Position numbers and translations under genes: made by a program
Source of the DNA: JAAYJR01 sp964563975
GTDB taxonomy: Bacteria > Bacteroidota > Bacteroidia > Bacteroidales > Prolixibacteraceae
Direction of reading: 5' to 3'
Assembly: GCA_964563975.1 (NCBI GenBank)
Contig: CAZLZJ010000069.1
Coordinates: 1-10,747 of the forward strand
Length of the DNA stretch: 10,747 bases
Shown: piece by piece, positions 1 to 7,394 of the stretch
Layout: every line of letters starts with the position of its first letter
Position numbering within the stretch: the first letter of the stretch is position 1
The notes under the pieces: model-generated
Told to the model about the DNA's origin: nothing
Database searches by the model: none
Seen by the model: the letters and a program-made list of their open reading frames with translations, nothing else

Positions 1-190
1 TTTCATTATTTGTTTTGCTCGCCTATAAATCCCCACCTCGCGGGCTTTGCATGGTGCGATGAAAATCCATGATAAAGAAAAATCTTAACGATCACCAAGG
101 GGGTCAATTTGCCGGAATGTCAGTTGAAAACCTTCCTCAATGGGGGGTCAATTGTCCGGAATGAGGGGTCAATTAATTTCGGAATATACA
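1..190. mobile_element. End of an IS21-type insertion sequence (partial)
   Basis: This stretch holds no convincing gene. Its right part carries three spaced copies of a GGGGTCAATT...CGGAAT motif. IS21-family elements are known to have several such repeats near each end, thought to bind the transposase IstA, and repeats of this general sequence are familiar from Bacteroidetes IS21 relatives. IS21 ends finish with the dinucleotide CA, and the sequence TATACA at 185-190 fits a right terminus at 190. The transposase genes istA and istB would then lie to the left of the window. The exact terminus and the family assignment are inferred from the repeats, because no transposase is visible. A relic lacking the rest of the element is equally possible. 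Confidence 0.55.
100..186 (+). repeat. Three direct repeats, GGGGTCAATT...CGGAAT
   Basis: The copies start at 100, 144 and 165. Copies one and two are 20 bp and read GGGGTCAATT, then TGC or GTC, then CGGAATG. Copy three is 22 bp because its middle is two bases longer (AATTT before CGGAATA). The starts are 44 and 21 bp apart. The last two copies are almost contiguous, close to two helical turns, so proteins bound to them would sit on the same DNA face. The arrangement matches the multiple terminal repeats of IS21-family ends. Confidence 0.75.
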
Positions 191-213
191 TGCGGTAAAT
201 GAATTTATTATTT

Positions 214-221
214 TATATTTG
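214..221 (+). promoter_or_regulatory. Possible -7 promoter element of the sigma-factor gene
   Basis: TATATTTG matches the Bacteroidetes housekeeping -7 consensus TAnnTTTG exactly and lies 21 bp before the preferred ATG at 243. That would leave a short leader containing the weak ribosome site GCAGGA. No clear TTTG -33 box is found. The -33 position would fall at about 185-195, on the junction with the IS21-type end. Promoter activity is therefore a prediction from one element only. Confidence 0.4.
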
Positions 222-242
222 AAAAGGAACAGCAGGACTAAA

Positions 243-800
243 ATGACCAGATTTCTTTCTTCGGTTGAAAAAATACTAATAAATAGGTTATTAGAAGGAG
301 ATGCTTTAGCGTTTTCTATTATTTTTTCTGCATACTATAAAGATCTTGTGATGTTTGCTATGAAATTTACCCGTGAACTCGCTGATGCCGAAGATATTGT
401 TCAGGAGATTTTTGTGAAATTGTGGGAGGATCATGAAGTAATACACATTCACAGTTCATTAAAATCTTATCTCCTAAAGAGTGTACAAAATAAATCTATA
501 AATTGGTTAAAGCATAAAAAAATTATAAGTATTTACAGCAGCAACGCACGCGAAAGGTCCACCTTGTTTGAAAATAGCACAGACAATTATCTCCTTCAGT
601 CAGAACTTCAGGAACAAATTGATAAGGCGTTAGCGAAACTGCCCGGAAAAATGTCCGAAGCTTTTAGGATGAATAGGTATAAAGGCATGAAATATAAAGA
701 AATATCTAAAGTAATGAATGTTTCGGAACGAACAATTGAAGTATATATTGGCAAAGCCCTTGCATCTCTTCGGAATTATCTAAAAGACTATTTTTCCTGA
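243..800 (+). CDS. ECF-type RNA polymerase sigma factor (sigma-70 family, Bacteroidetes RpoE-like)
   Basis: This protein should direct RNA polymerase to promoters of the neighbouring transport locus once released from its anti-sigma factor. It is 185 residues from the ATG at 243. Region 2 covers about residues 17-92, with the typical core DAEDIVQEIFVKLW at 48-61 (core binding and -10 recognition). Region 4 covers about 125-180, with a helix-turn-helix around YKEISKVMNVSERTIEVYIGKA. There is no region 3 and no extra domain, so the length is normal for an ECF factor. The frame stays open up to a TTG at 219, which would add eight residues. I prefer 243 because GCAGGA lies about 8 bp upstream of that ATG. 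The FecR-like gene follows after 239 bp, the usual partner arrangement, though this gap is rather long. The group is certain; the target promoters are inferred. Confidence 0.93.
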   Translation: MTRFLSSVEKILINRLLEGDALAFSIIFSAYYKDLVMFAMKFTRELADAEDIVQEIFVKLWEDHEVIHIHSSLKSYLLKSVQNKSINWLKHKKIISIYSSNARERSTLFENSTDNYLLQSELQEQIDKALAKLPGKMSEAFRMNRYKGMKYKEISKVMNVSERTIEVYIGKALASLRNYLKDYFS

Positions 801-1039
801 AGGAGTTAAATTGGCTACTCTGATATTTTCTAAATTCTTATGAACTGAAACCATTCAGTACGTCGCGAGCTCCCTTTAAGAAACCGTCACGCCAGAAGAA
901 GCAAAAAGAATCTGTCATTCACAATTAACATCATGCGGTAGTCCAGGGAAGTTCCAATTTTTTTCTGATCTCTGATGTGGCTTTTTATTTCTGGACTGTC
1001 TTTAAAATGTATACGAGTTAATATTGTAACAACTTAAAG
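801..1039. other. Intergenic region between sigma factor and anti-sigma genes
   Basis: These 239 bases hold no gene I can support. A perfect 6-bp stem with an ACCA loop lies at 844-859 (ACTGAA/TTCAGT). It has no T-run after it, so it is not a convincing terminator. A second, widely spaced inverted repeat joins GTCCAG at 941-946 with CTGGAC at 991-996. TAATATTG at 1019-1026 differs by one base from the Bacteroidetes -7 consensus, but it sits only 13 bp before the next ATG. The separation may allow anti-sigma expression independent of the sigma gene, but the sequence does not prove it. Confidence 0.4.
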
Positions 1040-2089
1040 ATGGAAAACTACCAGGAAGAAATTCTTGCCCTGATTGCACGAAGCGTTGCAGGATTGACGG
1101 AACCCTCAGAAGAAGAGAAACTGAGACAGTGGATAGAGAAATCTTATGAAAATAATAATTTTTTTGAACAGGTAAAAAACATATGGGATGCTTCTGACCG
1201 TGAATCAGAATTGATCAATACTCCTCTGGCTTTTGAAAAAGTTCTCCACCGGGTCCATAAAGCATCGTCCAAAAAATCATTCTGGTTCTATTGGCAAAGG
1301 ATAGCCGCAGTTTTATTAATTCCCTTATTTATAAGTGTATTGCTTTTGTTGTATTTCAGACCAGCTAATCCGGATCGTACCGATGCTGTTTTCAATGAAG
1401 TTTTTGCCGCACGTGGAACTCGGTCTTCGTTCAGGCTCTCGGATTCAACCCTGATCTGGTTAAATTCGGGAAGCAGCCTGAAATATCCGGTTAAGTTCAC
1501 TGGCGATAATCGTATAGTTTCCCTGAAGGGAGAGGCATATTTTGAAGTAGAAAGTGATGTTTCGAGACCTTTCATAGTCCAGACTCCAACTTTACAAGTA
1601 AAAGCTACCGGTACAAAATTCCGGGTTCAGGAATTTGATTTAAATCCCATAAGTGAAGTGACCCTTGTCTCTGGTGAAGTCTCTATTTCTGAATCCGACA
1701 ATAAGAATTCAAAGGTAATTGCAAAACTTATTCCGGATCAAAACCTTATTTATAACAGGCAGACCGGAGAACATCTGACTAGTAACGAAGATACATACAG
1801 GTTCATCGCCTGGAAAGATGGTAAGCTTATTTTCCGGAATGAACGACTTGAAAAAGTGTTGAATACATTAAGTTTGATCTATAATGTGGATATTGAGATT
1901 AAAGGAGACAACCTGAAGAATTACAAATACCACGCAACATTCCAGGAAGAATCCCTGGAGGAAATTCTCAAGTTGCTTCGTTTAAGCGCTCCAATAACGT
2001 TCAAGGAAGAAGTAAGATACCCTCTGCCTGATGGATCATTTCCTAAAAAGAAGATAATCATATATTCTAAAAATCAGCAATTGAATTAA
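1040..2089 (+). CDS. FecR-family anti-sigma factor (inner-membrane signal transducer)
   Basis: This is a single-pass inner-membrane protein of 349 residues that should hold the upstream ECF sigma factor inactive until signalled by the SusC-like transporter. The cytoplasmic part, about 1-80, is an alpha-helical sigma-binding region. One membrane helix lies at about 86-106 (IAAVLLIPLFISVLLLLYF). The periplasmic FecR domain runs about 117-218 and includes the typical segments STLIWLNSGSSLKYP, LKGEAYFEV and VKATGTKFRV. The C-terminal part, about 260-325 (LIFRNERLEKVLNTLS onward), matches the DUF4974/STN-like domain of Bacteroidetes FecR proteins, thought to contact the transporter's STN domain. 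Length and architecture are normal for the family. No ribosome site stands out before the ATG, which is common in this phylum. The partnership with the neighbouring genes is inferred from gene order and the matching domains. Confidence 0.93.
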   Translation: MENYQEEILALIARSVAGLTEPSEEEKLRQWIEKSYENNNFFEQVKNIWDASDRESELINTPLAFEKVLHRVHKASSKKSFWFYWQRIAAVLLIPLFISVLLLLYFRPANPDRTDAVFNEVFAARGTRSSFRLSDSTLIWLNSGSSLKYPVKFTGDNRIVSLKGEAYFEVESDVSRPFIVQTPTLQVKATGTKFRVQEFDLNPISEVTLVSGEVSISESDNKNSKVIAKLIPDQNLIYNRQTGEHLTSNEDTYRFIAWKDGKLIFRNERLEKVLNTLSLIYNVDIEIKGDNLKNYKYHATFQEESLEEILKLLRLSAPITFKEEVRYPLPDGSFPKKKIIIYSKNQQLN

Positions 2090-2163
2090 ACTACATTTAA
2101 TAGCAACCTAAAAAATGCCTATGGTACAAAACTGAACCTATTCAAATTAATCATAAAACTAAA

Positions 2164-2191
2164 GAGGAAAAGTGCGGTAACACCTTTCCTC
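2164..2191. promoter_or_regulatory. Hairpin in the susC leader region
   Basis: GAGGAAA at 2164-2170 pairs with TTTCCTC at 2185-2191. After one A-C mismatch, GTG at 2172-2174 pairs with CAC at 2181-2183, closing a six-base loop, CGGTAA. It lies 71 bp before the susC start, in the 173-bp gap after the anti-sigma gene. There is no T-run directly after it (CCGGTTAATGG follows), so a rho-independent terminator is not well supported. A weak attenuator, an mRNA-processing or stabilising structure, or a protein site are all possible. Only the pairing itself is seen. Confidence 0.45.
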
Positions 2192-2262
2192 CCGGTTAAT
2201 GGTTAACAGAATCTTTTACTAGTGCAATAATTCAATTTATTAACCCTAACACTTTCAAAGGT

Positions 2263-5200
2263 ATGAAAAAAAATCGTAATTACTATACGGCGGAAGGACC
2301 TTATAGTAATTGGCACACACTACTCCTAATCATGAAAATCTCAATCTTTTTGTTTTTTTTTGGATTAATGAATCTGGCTGCTGTCCCCGGATATTCGCAG
2401 AATTCAAAGATTTCTCTTAAAATGAAGGATGCGTCGATTGAAAATGTCCTTAGTAAAATTGAAGAAGTCAGTGAATATTATTTTTTGTATAATCATGATC
2501 TGATTGATGTACAAAGAAAGATTGATATTGAAGTAAACAGGAAGCCTGTAAAGGAAATCTTACAAAAAATTTTCACTAATGATGTTAGATTTATCAATAG
2601 CGATCATCAGATCGTTATTGTTCCTCATGAAGAATCACCAGAATCGGGTTCAAAAGTTCAGCAACGAATTATAACCGGAACTGTTACCGACAAAGATGGT
2701 ACACCTTTGCCTGGTGTAAACGTTGTTGTAACCGGATCAATTATAGGTACACTAACGGATGTCTCCGGTAAATACAGTATTGAAATTCCTCAGGGAGTTA
2801 ACAGTCTTACATTCTCATTTATAGGTATGAGAACCCAGGAGATTGTTATAGGAACATTGCCAAAAATCGATGTAATTATGGACGAATCGGCAGTAGGACT
2901 GGATGAGGTTGTAGTTGTTGGTTATGGGACAATGAAGAAAAGCGACTTAACTGGTTCTTTGTCGCAGGTTAAAGTTAAAGATCAAATACTTGAATTACCA
3001 AATGTGAGTATTGGACAGGCTTTACAGGGAACTGTTGCCGGATTAAACGTTGGTATAGTAGAGAAAGCAGGTGAGGAACCTAACATAACAATCAGGGGAA
3101 TAAATACCCTTTCTGAGGACCAATCGGATTATGCTCCGCTTCTTGTTGTTGATGGAGCTATTTACAGGGGTAATTTAATTGATATTAACCCAAGTGATAT
3201 AGAATCCATTGAGGTTCTTAAAGATGTAAGTTCTGCTTCCATTTATGGATCTCAGTCAGCCAACGGAGTAATACTCATTTCAACAAAAAAGGGTGTTATT
3301 TCAGAAAAGCCTGTAATAAGCTTTTCCAGTCAATTTACAATGCAGGTTCCATCTAATAAGATGGTCCCGATGAATGGAGAAGAACTTGAGAAATTTATTT
3401 TAGATGCTTTATGGGATAAAGGCAGCAGGCTTGGTCCTGACTATCTTCAACCGAATCCCAATTTTAGCATATCTCCTTATCTGTTCACGCCTCAAATACG
3501 TGAAGGATACGCCAACGGAGTTGAAAATGAATGGTTTGGAATGTTAACAGGTAATGGATATATTAAAACCTCTAACCTTGATATCAGGGGAAGGAATCAG
3601 GGATTTGGTTATTTTATCTCTGCGGGATTGAATAACACTAAAGGTTTTGTAAAAAATGATACTTATAAAAGGTATAATTTAAGGATTAATCTTGATTCAA
3701 AAATAAATGATTGGCTGAACCTTGGGATTGAGTCCTTTCTAACATCGAGCGATTATTCGGGGGTAGAACCTGATTATACTGTTTCTGATAATTCCATATT
3801 TACTATGCAACCCTGGGCTCCGGTATATGATTCAGAAGGTAATTATGAACTAAATCCAAGCGGATATAATATTGGGATAAACCCGTTTCTGATAATTCAA
3901 CAAGAAGACGAAGATAAACGGTTTAATGTCTTTGGGAATATTCACACAGATATTAAGCTGCCCTTTTTAGAAGGATTCAATTATAGAATTAATTATTCTC
4001 AAAATTACCTGACAAGTTTTAACAACAGGTTTGATCCCTGGGGAGCTGAGTTCACCGGTTATGGATATAAGAATTCAAGCGTATCATATGTGTGGTCGCT
4101 TGATAATATTTTTAATTATACGAAGGCATTTAGAAATATGCACTCTATCAATTTAACTTTTGTTTACGGTCTTGATAATTACAAAATATCCAATACTGAT
4201 GCTTCTGCGCAGAATTTTACAAATAAAACTTTAGGATTTAATAGTCTTGAAGCAGGTAACCCGACTTTGTTTTTGCTGAACTCCGGAGCAGAAGAAGAAT
4301 CCAGTGTTTACTCTATGGTAAGAATGTCGTATGATTTCCGAAAGAAATACTTATTTACCGGAACTATAAGGAGGGATGGATTTTCAGGATTTGGCGTAGA
4401 AAATAAAATAGGTATATTCCCTTCAATTGCGTTCGCATGGGTGCCAAGTGATGAGGATTTCTTAAAAGAATTGAAGAAAACGATCTATGTGAAATTAAGA
4501 GCCTCATATGGCAGTACTGGTCGAAGGGGAGTAAAAAGATATGACACTAAAGATGTAGTTTCTTTAACCCCGCAGGTGGTGTTCGGCGACGGGGAGATGG
4601 CTACAATGGGGCAATGGATATCTAAAATGGCTAACGATAAGCTCGGCTGGGAAACAACTACCGGATTAAATTTAGGAACGGATTTGGCCGTATTAAACTC
4701 AAGATTCAGTGGTTCGTTTGAGTATTACTCTACAAACACTACTAATATTCTTTATTTTGTTCAGTTGCCACAGATGACAGGGTTTGAAGGTATTGTTACC
4801 AATATTGGAAAGGTTCACAATAACGGTATTGAAGTTTCTCTTAGCGGTAACATAGTAAAAAAATCTCAATTTAGTTGGGATGCATCATTCAATTTATCAA
4901 GAAATAGAAATAAAATTGTTTCTATTTTAGGTGTTGATAGTGATGGGACCGAACAGGACTTAGTAGCCAATTTATTATTTATAGGACAGCCTAAGAATGT
5001 CATTTATGATTATGAAATCACAGGTGAAATGTGGCAGATATCTGACCAGTTGGAAGGCAATATTCCTACCGGATTTCTACCAGGTACATATAAAATTGTT
5101 GATCAGAATAATGATGGTAAATTTTCGGCAACTGATGATAGAAAAATATTAGGTTACCAGGACCCTTCTTATAGATTTGGAATTATAAACACATTGCGAT

Positions 5201-5640
5201 TTAAAAGCTTCAGCATGTATTGCTTCATCAATTCCATCCAGGGGGGGAAAGACTATTACAAAGCTTTTGCAGGACCAGGTGTGGCGTGGAGAGATTTCCA
5301 GGAGATTACTCATAAAAATGGTCCAAAAGGAGCATGGGATTATTGGATGCCTGAAAATCCTAATGCCAAATATACTCGTTTAGACGGAGGTGGATCATAC
5401 AGAGGCCGTGTTTATGATCAGAGAAATTTTATAAGGTTACAGGATATAACCCTCTCATATACTTTCAATAAAAATCTGATTAACAAACTAGCCTTAAGGA
5501 ATTTAAAAGCATTTATCAGCGGTAAAAATTTAGTTACCTTGACTAAATGGGAAGGCTGGGATCCGGAAACGGGTCGTGGTATCAATCCAGGACTTCCGGT
5601 TATGAAGAGTTACTCATTAGGATTAAATGTTGAATTTTAA
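2263..5640 (+). CDS. SusC/RagA-family TonB-dependent outer-membrane transporter with STN signalling domain
   Basis: This is an outer-membrane beta-barrel that should import oligosaccharides captured by the SusD partner, using TonB energy. It has 1125 residues. The extended N-terminus and hydrophobic stretch (about 24-45, ending GYSQ) form a signal sequence. An STN domain follows at about 50-120, then a carboxypeptidase-regulatory-like beta-sandwich at about 137-207 (ITGTVTDKDGTPLPGVNVVV). The TonB-box-like segment DEVVVVGYGT is at 214-223 and the plug at about 226-345 (LVVDGAIYRG, SIEVLKDVSSASIYGSQSANGVILISTKKG). The rest is barrel, ending in a typical aromatic C-terminus (SLGLNVEF). The STN domain is the key detail: it marks transporters that also signal to a FecR anti-sigma factor, as encoded just upstream. 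AAAGG lies just before the ATG at 2263. M24 is a possible alternative start, but long N-regions like this one are usual in STN-bearing SusC proteins. The transported substrate cannot be read from the sequence. Confidence 0.96.
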   Translation: MKKNRNYYTAEGPYSNWHTLLLIMKISIFLFFFGLMNLAAVPGYSQNSKISLKMKDASIENVLSKIEEVSEYYFLYNHDLIDVQRKIDIEVNRKPVKEILQKIFTNDVRFINSDHQIVIVPHEESPESGSKVQQRIITGTVTDKDGTPLPGVNVVVTGSIIGTLTDVSGKYSIEIPQGVNSLTFSFIGMRTQEIVIGTLPKIDVIMDESAVGLDEVVVVGYGTMKKSDLTGSLSQVKVKDQILELPNVSIGQALQGTVAGLNVGIVEKAGEEPNITIRGINTLSEDQSDYAPLLVVDGAIYRGNLIDINPSDIESIEVLKDVSSASIYGSQSANGVILISTKKGVISEKPVISFSSQFTMQVPSNKMVPMNGEELEKFILDALWDKGSRLGPDYLQPNPNFSISPYLFTPQIREGYANGVENEWFGMLTGNGYIKTSNLDIRGRNQGFGYFISAGLNNTKGFVKNDTYKRYNLRINLDSKINDWLNLGIESFLTSSDYSGVEPDYTVSDNSIFTMQPWAPVYDSEGNYELNPSGYNIGINPFLIIQQEDEDKRFNVFGNIHTDIKLPFLEGFNYRINYSQNYLTSFNNRFDPWGAEFTGYGYKNSSVSYVWSLDNIFNYTKAFRNMHSINLTFVYGLDNYKISNTDASAQNFTNKTLGFNSLEAGNPTLFLLNSGAEEESSVYSMVRMSYDFRKKYLFTGTIRRDGFSGFGVENKIGIFPSIAFAWVPSDEDFLKELKKTIYVKLRASYGSTGRRGVKRYDTKDVVSLTPQVVFGDGEMATMGQWISKMANDKLGWETTTGLNLGTDLAVLNSRFSGSFEYYSTNTTNILYFVQLPQMTGFEGIVTNIGKVHNNGIEVSLSGNIVKKSQFSWDASFNLSRNRNKIVSILGVDSDGTEQDLVANLLFIGQPKNVIYDYEITGEMWQISDQLEGNIPTGFLPGTYKIVDQNNDGKFSATDDRKILGYQDPSYRFGIINTLRFKSFSMYCFINSIQGGKDYYKAFAGPGVAWRDFQEITHKNGPKGAWDYWMPENPNAKYTRLDGGGSYRGRVYDQRNFIRLQDITLSYTFNKNLINKLALRNLKAFISGKNLVTLTKWEGWDPETGRGINPGLPVMKSYSLGLNVEF

Positions 5641-5651
5641 AAAGTACTGAT

Positions 5652-7322
5652 ATGAAAAAAATTAGATGTGTTTTATTCATCACAATAATATTACTTGGAT
5701 CAATTTCATGTGATGAAAATAAATGGCTTGAAGAAGTCCCACTTGATTTCTATTCCACGAATAATTCCTATGTTACACTGGAACAGTTCAATTCCGCAGT
5801 TGCAACCCTGTATCATAACCATAGAACTTTTTTTATTGCTAATGCCGATGTGGATATGATACAACCGGTTATGGGAACACAGGCAGATAATCTGTATATG
5901 TTTTATCCGATAAGCCGTGCTGACTGTGAAAGTATAATACCTGAATCCGGCTTAGTATTATATTATTGGCAAAATAACTATAGAATGATCTTTGATGCTA
6001 ATGTTATAATAAACAGATTACAGAATGCATCTTTTACAAATGAAATAAAGCAGAATACTTTATTGGCGGAAGCCAGATTTTTCAGAGCTCTTGCCTATCA
6101 TGATTTGGGTATTTTTTTTGGTGGAGTACCCATTGTACTTGAGGAAATCTCTGCACCTAAAAGAGATTTTGTCCGGGCTTCAGCCGCTGAAGTCTGGGCC
6201 CAGGTACTGGATGATCTGCATTTTGCTGAAGAATATCTTCCTTATGTAACTGATTTGAAAGAAGACGGCAGGTTGACGAAAGCGGCTGCAAATCATCTGC
6301 TGACTGAAGCTTATATTATTAATGAAGATTGGGATAACGCTATAAAGGCGGCATCGGTAGTAATTAATGATCCCAACTATTCTCTTATGACTCAAAGATT
6401 TGGTACTCATAAAAATGAACCGGGAGATGTATTTTGGGACATGTTCAGGCGTAACAATCAGAACCGGAATGGGAAAGGAGGACTTAATGCGGAAGCTATA
6501 TGGGTAAGCCAATATGAATATAACGTGAGTGGCGGAGGAGACAATTATCTGATGACACGTATGTTTAGTCCCTGGTATTGGAGTCTTGTTGGTAAAGATA
6601 ATAAGCCGTTGTTTTTCGGACCTTCTTCTCAAAACGGAGGTCGTTCCGTTGGATTTGCGTCTTCATGCGATCATATGAACTATACCATATGGGAAGGTGA
6701 TGCCAATGATATCAGGAATTCGCAATATAACATACTACGTGATATGGTAGCAGATAATCCGGCTTCAGCTTATTACGGGAAAAAGATTGTGGCGGACGAT
6801 GCGATTTTAACTCCCGGAGAATTTAACCAATACTGGCGTCCTTATTGGACAAAATATGTGCCTTTCAATGATTTTCCGATTGAAACAATTTCCAATAATC
6901 CATTTCCCGGAGCCACCCATACTTCAGCTAATGGTTCTTTTACAGATAATTATGTTATGAGATTAGCTGAAACCTACTTATTGAGGGCTGAAGCCTATCT
7001 TGGAAAGGGAGATCAGATATCAGCGGCTGCCGATATCAATATAGTCAGAAATAGAGCCAATGCTGCTCCTGTTTCTCCTGCCAATGTAGATATTGACTAT
7101 ATCCTGGATGAAAGGCTAAGAGAATTATGCTATGAAGAAAGGCGATTATTAACTCTGTTGAGAACTAAAAAACTAATAGACAGGAATGAGAAATACAATC
7201 CTCATTATAACGGTAGATTCTACACATATAAAATGCTCCAGCGTGTTGAAAAATGGCCTATTCCTCAGAGCGAAATTGAAAGGAATACTGAAGCTGTTCT
7301 GGAACAAAATCCAGGGTATTAA
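5652..7322 (+). CDS. SusD/RagB-family surface glycan-binding lipoprotein
   Basis: This 556-residue protein should be a lipid-anchored lid over the SusC barrel that binds the target glycan outside the cell. A lipoprotein signal peptide ends at the lipobox SIS-C with the modified cysteine at residue 20. The N-terminal helical TPR-like region carries the usual family signature around NTLLAEARFFRALAYHDLGIFFGGVPIV (136-162). The C-terminal SusD signature is complete: MRLAETYLLRAEAYL at 436-450, INIVRNRAN at 462-470, LDERLRELCYEERRL at 485-499, and the family ending WPIPQSEIERNTEAVLEQNPGY. The ATG lies 11 bp after the susC stop, so the two are almost certainly co-transcribed. No ribosome site is obvious. 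Family and location are secure; the ligand is unknown. Confidence 0.96.
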   Translation: MKKIRCVLFITIILLGSISCDENKWLEEVPLDFYSTNNSYVTLEQFNSAVATLYHNHRTFFIANADVDMIQPVMGTQADNLYMFYPISRADCESIIPESGLVLYYWQNNYRMIFDANVIINRLQNASFTNEIKQNTLLAEARFFRALAYHDLGIFFGGVPIVLEEISAPKRDFVRASAAEVWAQVLDDLHFAEEYLPYVTDLKEDGRLTKAAANHLLTEAYIINEDWDNAIKAASVVINDPNYSLMTQRFGTHKNEPGDVFWDMFRRNNQNRNGKGGLNAEAIWVSQYEYNVSGGGDNYLMTRMFSPWYWSLVGKDNKPLFFGPSSQNGGRSVGFASSCDHMNYTIWEGDANDIRNSQYNILRDMVADNPASAYYGKKIVADDAILTPGEFNQYWRPYWTKYVPFNDFPIETISNNPFPGATHTSANGSFTDNYVMRLAETYLLRAEAYLGKGDQISAAADINIVRNRANAAPVSPANVDIDYILDERLRELCYEERRLLTLLRTKKLIDRNEKYNPHYNGRFYTYKMLQRVEKWPIPQSEIERNTEAVLEQNPGY

Positions 7323-7394
7323 GAAGGATTGATCGAATCAGGACTTTTGATTTCGGTTTTCCGGCTTTTATTAACACGCTAAATAATATCTACT

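Noticed and set aside
100..186. CRISPR-like array of three repeats
   Set aside because: Spacing is irregular (44 and 21 bp), the repeats differ in length, and the motif fits insertion-sequence end repeats.
844..859. Short hairpin after the sigma gene as a terminator
   Set aside because: The 6-bp stem is AT-balanced and is followed by ACGTCGCGAG, not a T-run, so termination is not supported.
1288..1575. Open frame of 95 codons on the minus strand inside the anti-sigma gene
   Set aside because: It lies wholly within a clear FecR coding region, has no recognisable domain, and is a frame shadow.
6180..6632. Open frame of 150 codons on the minus strand inside susD
   Set aside because: It is opposite the well-supported SusD frame and its translation shows no family features or start context.
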